A stretch of 64,000 nt of DNA, from assembly GCA_019634595.1 (NCBI GenBank), contig JAHCBC010000003.1, positions 434,001 to 498,000 of the forward strand, in the 5' to 3' direction. A program made the position numbers and the translations under genes. A model generated the notes under the pieces. It had not been told where the DNA came from. It did not search any database and saw nothing but the letters and a program-made list of their open reading frames with translations. How positions within the stretch are numbered: the stretch's first letter is position 1; each line of letters begins with the position of its first letter. This stretch comes from Akkermansiaceae bacterium. Its GTDB lineage: Bacteria > Verrucomicrobiota > Verrucomicrobiia > Verrucomicrobiales > Akkermansiaceae. Positions 58,871 through 64,000 of this stretch are shown piece after piece.

Positions 58871-60702
58871 TCCTGGCTGAGGATCAGCAGGGCATAGGGC
58901 GGAAGGGTGAGCGCGCCGAGAGGATGTGGATGTCCTTCCGCACCCTCCCGTCCCTCGACCCACTCCAGCAGGGTGTTGTCAAAGTCCCCGCTGTAACCTT
59001 CCCAGTCCGCATTGAACCGGACCTTCCACCCACCTCCAGCGGGCAGGGACAGCTCATACCCCTCGTGGGTTCCCCCCGTCAGGTTCATGATGACCACGGT
59101 GCTGTCCCCCGGACCGCCGTCATACCAGCGGTGCCAGGCGATGACCTTCGCCTCCTGATTCCTGTGGAAAACGTCCACGTTCTGGCCGGTCAGCCCGCGG
59201 CAGAAACCATCAAGGTTCCTCCTGAGGCGGATCAGGTCCCTGAAGGCGCGGTGGATCCCCTCGAACGCGCGCAGCTTTTCCCAGTCCATCATCGACCGGT
59301 CATCGAACCAGCCATCCTCGAGAATTTCCTGTCCTTGGAAAATCATCGGCACGCCGGGTGAGGTGAGAATCACACCCGCCGCCTGCAAGGCCCTGCGCCT
59401 CGCCCAGATGCTCGCCGGGTTCTCCCCGTCGATTTCCGACACCAGCCGCTGGCGGCCGTTGGCCACTTCATCATGGGATTCCGTATAGATCACCCGGCGG
59501 AACGCATCCCCTTCCAACAGCGGAGTCACTGCGGCAGCGATGGCGCCGACGTCCCGGAAATCATCCTCCGGGTTCTCCAGCACCGCACGCAGCGGATGGA
59601 CGAAAGCGGCGTCCCACTGGGTGTCGAAGCCCGCGCCACCTTCCTCCACCCAGGTGGTCAACGCGGCGTTGCATCCGAGATCCTCCGCGATGGAATAGAC
59701 ACGCGGCGACACCTGTTTCAGATCCTTGTTGATCCATTGCAGCAACTGCCAGCCTTCCGGAAGATCCACGGATTCGTGGTTCTCGATTCCTTTCGTCCGG
59801 CGGATGTAGCTGACGGCATCCAGCCGCAGGCCGTCCGCCCGGAACTCCTGCGCCCACATCACCGCATTGTCCCGCAGATACTGCCGCACCTCATGGCGGC
59901 CGTAGTCGGGCCGCGTCTCCCCCCACGGGGTCTCCGCCCGCCAGTCATTGTAGAAATAGATGCCCCCCATGCCGTCCTGGGACCAACCGTCGAACTGCCA
60001 CAGGTCGAGCTGGTCCGGACCGAAGTGGTTATAGACGATGTCGAGGATCACCGCGATGCCGTGGGCATGTGCCTCCCGGATGAGTTCCTTCAGCTTGTCC
60101 GGTCCGCCGTAGTCCATCTCCACGGCGAAGGGGTGGCTCGGGTTGTACCCCCATGAAGTCTCACCGGGAAACTCCGTGGGGGGCAGCAGCTCGATCGCGT
60201 TGACCCCCAGATCCCGGAGATACGGCAGGCGGCGGATCACATCCGCAAAGGTGCCGGGCCGCCCGGTTTTTCCGGAGCCGCCGAAAGTCCCCACATGGAG
60301 TTCATACAGGACGACCTCGTTGAGCGGCGGAGCTTCAAAGGCGATATCCCCCCAGTCGAAGGCGTCTTCATAGATCACCCCGTCCCCGGTGGTGGGATCG
60401 ATCATCCTCGCACGGGGATCGACGCGGAGGGCATCCCCGCCATCCCAGGAAAGGCGGAAGCGGTATTTGTCCCCCGCCTTGGCATCCGCACAGTGCCCGC
60501 TCCAGTTTCCGTTGTCTTCCTTGGCCAGCGGCACCCCTGGATCCGCCCAGCCGTTGAAATCACCGGTGACATGGACCTGTGCCGCATTCGGCGCCCACAC
60601 CCTGAAATCGACCCCCTGCCCGAGAACCACTGCCCCCATCCCCGGCTGGCCGGCTGGCCGGGCTTCGTTCACGGAATTTTCCTCCATCGTCGCTGCTTGC
60701 AT
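58864..60702 (-). CDS. GH13 family enzyme, 1,4-alpha-glucan branching-like
   Basis: 612 residues. An N-terminal CBM48-type beta domain (about 25-110: VDFRVWAPNAAQVHVTGDFNGW) precedes the GH13 barrel: region I DIVYNHFG, region II FRADGLRLDAV (nucleophile Asp), region III YSIAEDLG (acid/base Glu) and region IV TESHDEV (Asp). The C-terminal beta domain ends PPYALLILSQDQ. The CBM48-barrel layout fits branching enzyme or maltooligosyltrehalose trehalohydrolase; the FDTQWDAAFVHPLRAVL segment is more like branching enzymes. With glgA nearby a role in glycogen structure is likely. The start could be ATG 60702 or 60687. Confidence 0.83.
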   Translation of the reverse strand: MQAATMEENSVNEARPAGQPGMGAVVLGQGVDFRVWAPNAAQVHVTGDFNGWADPGVPLAKEDNGNWSGHCADAKAGDKYRFRLSWDGGDALRVDPRARMIDPTTGDGVIYEDAFDWGDIAFEAPPLNEVVLYELHVGTFGGSGKTGRPGTFADVIRRLPYLRDLGVNAIELLPPTEFPGETSWGYNPSHPFAVEMDYGGPDKLKELIREAHAHGIAVILDIVYNHFGPDQLDLWQFDGWSQDGMGGIYFYNDWRAETPWGETRPDYGRHEVRQYLRDNAVMWAQEFRADGLRLDAVSYIRRTKGIENHESVDLPEGWQLLQWINKDLKQVSPRVYSIAEDLGCNAALTTWVEEGGAGFDTQWDAAFVHPLRAVLENPEDDFRDVGAIAAAVTPLLEGDAFRRVIYTESHDEVANGRQRLVSEIDGENPASIWARRRALQAAGVILTSPGVPMIFQGQEILEDGWFDDRSMMDWEKLRAFEGIHRAFRDLIRLRRNLDGFCRGLTGQNVDVFHRNQEAKVIAWHRWYDGGPGDSTVVIMNLTGGTHEGYELSLPAGGGWKVRFNADWEGYSGDFDNTLLEWVEGREGAEGHPHPLGALTLPPYALLILSQDQ

Positions 60703-60875
60703 AGACCGCCCGGTCCAGCGCGTTCCATACCCACCCGGGCATCCCATGATTTCCAAGGATCTCCGGAAAATGACCGCGCGAATCCTCCGTGCATTCCGAA
60801 TGAAAGCGGAGCGATCTGCAATGAACCATCTATCAGTTGAAACCCCTAACAACGGGATGATGGTGGATCCACTGC

Positions 60876-62081
60876 ATGAATCTGACATCGGAACACCCCT
60901 TCTGGGCGGTCAGGAACGGAATACTATCCACCTATCCGCCACTGTTGGAGGATGAGGCCTGCGGGATTCTCGTGCTGGGAGCAGGGATCACCGGTGCGCT
61001 GGTGACGGAAGCTCTCGCCAGTGACGGCCACGATGTCATCACGCTGGACGCGCGTGATGTCGGCCGCGGCAGCACCAGCGCCAGCACCGCCCTCCTCCAG
61101 TATGAAGTCGATACGCATCTGGTGGATCTCATCAAGCGCCATGGCCGCCTGATGGGGGAACTGGCCTACACGGCCTGCCACGAAAGCATCGACATCCTGG
61201 AGCGCCGCATCCAGACGTTGTCCATCGACTGCGATTTTCTCCGGAAAGACAGCGTCTATCTCGCGTCCCGGGAGAAGGACTGGCCCGTCCTGCGCGAGGA
61301 AGCCGGTGCGCGGAGAAAAATCGGCATCCAGGTGGAGGAGTGGGATGCGACCGATGTCGCGGAAAAGTTCGGCTTCTACCGGCCGGGGGCACTGCACTCC
61401 ATCCAAGGTGCGGAGGTGGATGCCTACAAGCTGACCCACGGGCTGCTGCGGGCCGCAGCCGCGAAAGGCGCACGCATTTTCGACCGCACCACCGCTACGG
61501 AAGTCGAACACCATGCCGGTGGAATCACCGTCACCACCTGCCGCGGAACCACCGTCCGCGCGAGGAAGGTCATCGTGGCCACCGGCTACGAGGCGGCTGA
61601 GCTTTTCGACACCGGACGTTTCGTGAACCTGAACAGCTCCTTCGCCATCGCCTCCGAGCCGATCCCGGACGAGGACGCGTGGTGGAGGCGCTGCCTGCTG
61701 TGGGAAAGCGCCCGCCCGTATTTCTATCTGCGCGGCGGGGCGGGCGGGCGCGCGATCTTCGGCGGTGAGGACGTCCCCTTCCGCAACGCGAAGGCCCGTG
61801 ACCGCGTGCTCCCCGCAAAGGCCGACAAGCTGACCGCGCGCTTCCGCGAAATGTTCCCCGCCATCCGGCTGGAACCTGCCTTCGAATGGGCGGGCACGTT
61901 CGGAGAAACGGAGGACGGCCTCGCCTACATCGGCCCTTACGAAAAACATCCGGACTGCCTGTTCGCCCTCGGCTTCGGCGGCAACGGCATTACCTACAGC
62001 GTGATTGCGGCAGAGATCATCCGCAGCCACCTGAGGGGGAAAGAGCACCGCTACGCGGAGGTTTTCCGGTTTGATCGGTAG
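60876..62081 (+). CDS. FAD-dependent oxidoreductase (DAO family)
   Basis: 401 residues. The FAD motif GILVLGAGITGALVTEALASDGHDVITLDARDVGRGSTSASTALLQYE sits near the N-terminus (30-78) and matches the glycine/D-amino acid oxidase (DAO) superfamily. A later RKVIVATGYEA supports FAD binding, and the C-terminal FALGFGGNGITYSVIAAEII closes the FAD site. It is probably a soluble amine or amino acid oxidase/dehydrogenase. Substrate residues are not recognisable. The gene starts inside a 173-bp gap opposite the GH13 gene and stands alone. Confidence 0.85.
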   Translation: MNLTSEHPFWAVRNGILSTYPPLLEDEACGILVLGAGITGALVTEALASDGHDVITLDARDVGRGSTSASTALLQYEVDTHLVDLIKRHGRLMGELAYTACHESIDILERRIQTLSIDCDFLRKDSVYLASREKDWPVLREEAGARRKIGIQVEEWDATDVAEKFGFYRPGALHSIQGAEVDAYKLTHGLLRAAAAKGARIFDRTTATEVEHHAGGITVTTCRGTTVRARKVIVATGYEAAELFDTGRFVNLNSSFAIASEPIPDEDAWWRRCLLWESARPYFYLRGGAGGRAIFGGEDVPFRNAKARDRVLPAKADKLTARFREMFPAIRLEPAFEWAGTFGETEDGLAYIGPYEKHPDCLFALGFGGNGITYSVIAAEIIRSHLRGKEHRYAEVFRFDR

Positions 62082-62167
62082 TCCGGTGCGTGTGAGGGGA
62101 TAACGTCAAGCGGCGGGGATGCTTGCGGTTTCCCGGACAAGCGGGTAGGGTATCCATCGTGGACGAT

Positions 62168-62386
62168 ATGATTGCAGCCCAAGCGCGGATTTCGGATCTG
62201 TCGAAGGTCCGGCGGGCGCGTGCGATGGCACCAGCCGAGAAGTTCCTGGCCGGCGCGGACCTTTTTGAAGAGGCAAGCGAATGGTCGCTGGCTGGCATAG
62301 CCTCACGGCATCCCGAGATGACAAGGGAAGAAAGAGTGACCGAGTTGAGAAGGTTGCTGCGTCTTTCGGAACGGAGAGCCGGATGA
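62168..62386 (+). CDS. Small partner protein of the nucleotidyltransferase
   Basis: 72 residues from ATG 62168 (a GTG at 62159 adds three residues). It is helical and charged: ARAMAPAEKFLAGADLFEEASEWSLAGIASRHPEMTREERVTELRRLLRLSERR. Small proteins with this pattern (AEKxxAGxxLF...GIxxxxP...L) often precede a nucleotidyltransferase gene in Planctomycetes, Cyanobacteria and Verrucomicrobia. Here the stop overlaps the next start (ATGA). The role of the pair is unknown; antitoxin or cofactor of the transferase are both possible. Confidence 0.7.
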   Translation: MIAAQARISDLSKVRRARAMAPAEKFLAGADLFEEASEWSLAGIASRHPEMTREERVTELRRLLRLSERRAG

Positions 62387-62961
62387 AAGGGAACGATGCT
62401 CTGCTGGCTCTGGTGAGGGCGTTCACCGCGGCCGATTTCCCCTACATGGTGGTAGGTTCGTATTCGTCGAATTTTTTCGGAATCCCGAGATCAACAAAGG
62501 ATGCGGATGTGGTTGTCCATCTGCCGCCTGAAAGATGGGTGGAACTACCGGGAATCCTGCCAGACGGAATCGACCTGGATGATCAGATGAGCTTTGAAAT
62601 GGTGACCTCCACCCGGCGGGAGATCCTCAGGGTGGCCGGCAGCATTTTCGAGATCGAACTGTTCCGGTTGAGCGATGATCCACACGATCGCTCGAGGTTC
62701 TCACGGCGCAGGAAAGAGGAAATTTTTCCTGGGGAGTGTGTCTATCTGCCGACGCCGGAGGATGTGATCGTGCAAAAACTGCGCTGGGCAGCCTCGGCGA
62801 AGCGTCCGAAAGATTTCTCAGACACCGTCGCGGTGATGCAGGTCCAAGGGACGGGACTGGACTGGAATTATATTGAGGAGTGGTGCGGGAAGCATGGGAC
62901 CTTGAACCTCATGCAGGAGGCGATGAGCGAGGCAAGGTCCACATGGCGCGCGCTGGACTGA
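62383..62961 (+). CDS. Nucleotidyltransferase-fold protein
   Basis: 192 residues. The fold starts FPYMVVGSYSSNFFGIPRSTKDADVVVHL (about 19-47), with the Gly-Ser of motif I and the D-x-D metal pair (Asp40, Asp42) of the polymerase-beta superfamily as used by AbiEii/MNT-like proteins. A later acidic residue in IFEIELFRL may complete the metal site, and LPTPEDVIVQKLRWA is the usual C-terminal helix of this subgroup. It may transfer a nucleotide to RNA or protein. It is translationally coupled to the small gene just upstream, so a toxin-antitoxin-like arrangement is one possibility, not shown. Confidence 0.8.
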   Translation: MKGNDALLALVRAFTAADFPYMVVGSYSSNFFGIPRSTKDADVVVHLPPERWVELPGILPDGIDLDDQMSFEMVTSTRREILRVAGSIFEIELFRLSDDPHDRSRFSRRRKEEIFPGECVYLPTPEDVIVQKLRWAASAKRPKDFSDTVAVMQVQGTGLDWNYIEEWCGKHGTLNLMQEAMSEARSTWRALD

Positions 62962-63101
62962 TACACGGCCGAACTCCATTACCCGCGGACAAGCGTCACG
63001 CAAATAGCACGATCCAATCGCAAAACGCAGATGAGCATCTGCGGGGAAACCGTGCAAAGCCCCGAAACTGCGTGAGGCACGCGGAATGCGAGACTCCTGG
63101 C

Positions 63102-63539
63102 ATGAAGTACCTCCTGCTTTCCCTGCCCTTCGTCGCGGCTCTCTCTGTCTCCAGTTGCGACAAAACGAAAACCGCCGCCGCCGGCGATGTTTCTTTCGCC
63201 CGCTCCGCCTTCGTGGCACTCGCGAAGGGTGACACGGCCGCCCAGAACATGATCGACTGGCCGACTTTCACCGCCCCGGGCGAGAATGTGGCGGCCAAAT
63301 ACAACGCGATCCCCACCGAAGCGGAGAAAGCGCAGTTCCGCAGCGAATATGTGACCGGCTTCGCCACCTCATTCCGCCAGACGGGAGGAAGTGTGGACAA
63401 CTTCACCAACTGGACCGTCAGCTTCCATGACAGCACCCGCACGGAGGTCACCGCCCAGTCGCCCAACGGTCTCCTCAAGCTGACCGTCAGCGAGCGGAAC
63501 TCCGCCGAAAAACTGTCGGCGATCGACGTCGTGAAATGA
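63102..63539 (+). CDS. Lipoprotein of unknown function
   Basis: 145 residues. Signal peptide MKYLLLSLPFVAALSVSSC with Cys19 as the lipidation site (SVSSC). The mature part (DKTKTAAAGDVSFARSAFVALAKGDTAAQNMIDW...) is a single small alpha/beta domain resembling NTF2/SnoaL-type folds in length (about 125 residues), but no motif confirms it. It is a single gene, convergent with the pseudouridine synthase gene, whose stop begins directly after its own stop. Confidence 0.75.
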   Translation: MKYLLLSLPFVAALSVSSCDKTKTAAAGDVSFARSAFVALAKGDTAAQNMIDWPTFTAPGENVAAKYNAIPTEAEKAQFRSEYVTGFATSFRQTGGSVDNFTNWTVSFHDSTRTEVTAQSPNGLLKLTVSERNSAEKLSAIDVVK

Positions 63540-64000
63540 TCAGACCACCCAGGATGGCGGAGCGGTTTCAAAGGCCATCCGCTCCCCGGTGATGGGATGA
63601 TCGAACGCGAGCTTCCATGCGTGGAGGCAAAGCGGCTCGATCTCCGGATCCAAGGTCTGGACCGTGCCGATGCGGCCACCCTTGAGGTAGGCCTGATCCC
63701 CCGTCACCGGGTGGCCCATTTCCCATAGATGGATGCGGATCTGGTTCGTCCGGCCGGTGCCGAGCTTCGCTTCGAGCAGGGTGGTACCATCCGCGGAACG
63801 GTCGAGCACCGTGAAGTCCGTGCGGGCGTGCAGGCCGTCCTCCTGATCGACCCCGCGCGTTCCCATCGCGCCGGACTCCTGGGAGATGGGGGCTTCGGAG
63901 AAGAAGGCATCCTCCGCCGGTGATCCATCGACCCGGACGAGGTAACGCTTGTCCACCGTCCCGTCGATGAACTGACGCTGGAGCAACCTACAGAAATGCC
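63540..64000 (-). CDS. RluA-family RNA pseudouridine synthase, 5' part outside window
   Basis: The last ~153 codons are visible and the frame is open to the window edge. Conserved C-terminal blocks of RluA enzymes are present: LLQRQFIDGTVDKRYLVRVDG, LLEAKLGTGRTNQIRIHLWEMGHPVTGDQAYL and LCLHAWKLAFDHPITGERMAFETAPP. The catalytic Asp (HRLDxxTSG motif) lies outside the window. The enzyme makes pseudouridine in rRNA or tRNA; the target base cannot be told from this part. An internal TTG at 63986 is not the start. Confidence 0.9.
   Translation of the reverse strand, partial: HFCRLLQRQFIDGTVDKRYLVRVDGSPAEDAFFSEAPISQESGAMGTRGVDQEDGLHARTDFTVLDRSADGTTLLEAKLGTGRTNQIRIHLWEMGHPVTGDQAYLKGGRIGTVQTLDPEIEPLCLHAWKLAFDHPITGERMAFETAPPSWVV

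Noticed and set aside
63075..63090. AGGCACG-N4-ATGCG sigma54-like element before the lipoprotein gene
   Set aside because: The predicted transcript start is next to the start codon (63102), which would make the message leaderless; probably a chance match in GC-rich DNA.

Overview
The window is a 64 kb stretch of a high-GC, Gram-negative chromosome. No rRNA, tRNA, phage, insertion sequence or CRISPR array was found. Two-membrane features include a Wza-type export protein, an outer-membrane beta-barrel, an LpxR-type lipid A deacylase and several lipoproteins. Gene style (zinc-ribbon/proline-rich membrane proteins, DUF1328, sigma54 two-component pairs, REP-like hairpins between genes) suggests a Verrucomicrobiota member, perhaps near Luteolibacter. 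That placement is inferred from general resemblance, not from a marker gene.

Left part (1-11 kb): envelope and housekeeping genes. They are an L,D-transpeptidase, a rhodanese, a type II NADH dehydrogenase fused to a cyclic-nucleotide-binding-like domain, cutA, an NtrB/NtrC-like two-component pair, a GT-C-like membrane protein, and xseB-dxs. Middle-left (11-25 kb): an entericidin-like lipoprotein lies next to a six-gene operon (sigma54 response regulator, HAMP histidine kinase, second response regulator, diacylglycerol-kinase-like protein, metallophosphoesterase, lipoamide-dehydrogenase-like flavoprotein). Stress and envelope genes follow (four-BON-domain protein, LpxR-like protein, DUF1328), then DAHP synthase, mqo and an M42 aminopeptidase. 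Good sigma54-type -24/-12 elements precede the BON and DUF1328 genes, so the sigma54 activators here may control envelope-stress genes.

Central part (26-33 kb, minus strand): an exopolysaccharide operon read from 32950 down to 26030: outer-membrane barrel, Wza-like protein, Wzc-like protein with a degenerate P-loop, WbaP-like initiating transferase, flippase. It carries no further glycosyltransferases and no polymerase.

The highlight is 33244-48620 (plus strand), a compact four-gene hybrid NRPS-PKS cluster divergent from the exopolysaccharide operon. The line reads A-PCP / KS-AT-ACP-aminotransferase-C-A-N-methyltransferase-PCP / C-A-PCP-TE, followed by its own Sfp-type phosphopantetheinyl transferase. 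Colinear logic predicts a small product: an unassigned starter, one malonate extension, amination of the beta-keto group inside the assembly line, N-methyl-alanine, then a hydrophobic (Val-like) residue, released by the thioesterase. If the starter is an alpha-amino acid, the extended unit would be a beta,gamma-diamino acid.

Right part (48.6-64 kb): a zinc-ribbon membrane protein, modAB without modC, an SGNH hydrolase, an M32 carboxypeptidase, tmk, an AraC regulator, a small winged-helix protein, a glycogen-related block (glgA and a GH13 branching-type enzyme around a small membrane protein), an FAD oxidoreductase, a small-protein/nucleotidyltransferase pair, a lipoprotein, and the end of an RluA-type pseudouridine synthase. 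Several intergenic gaps hold REP-like inverted repeats.
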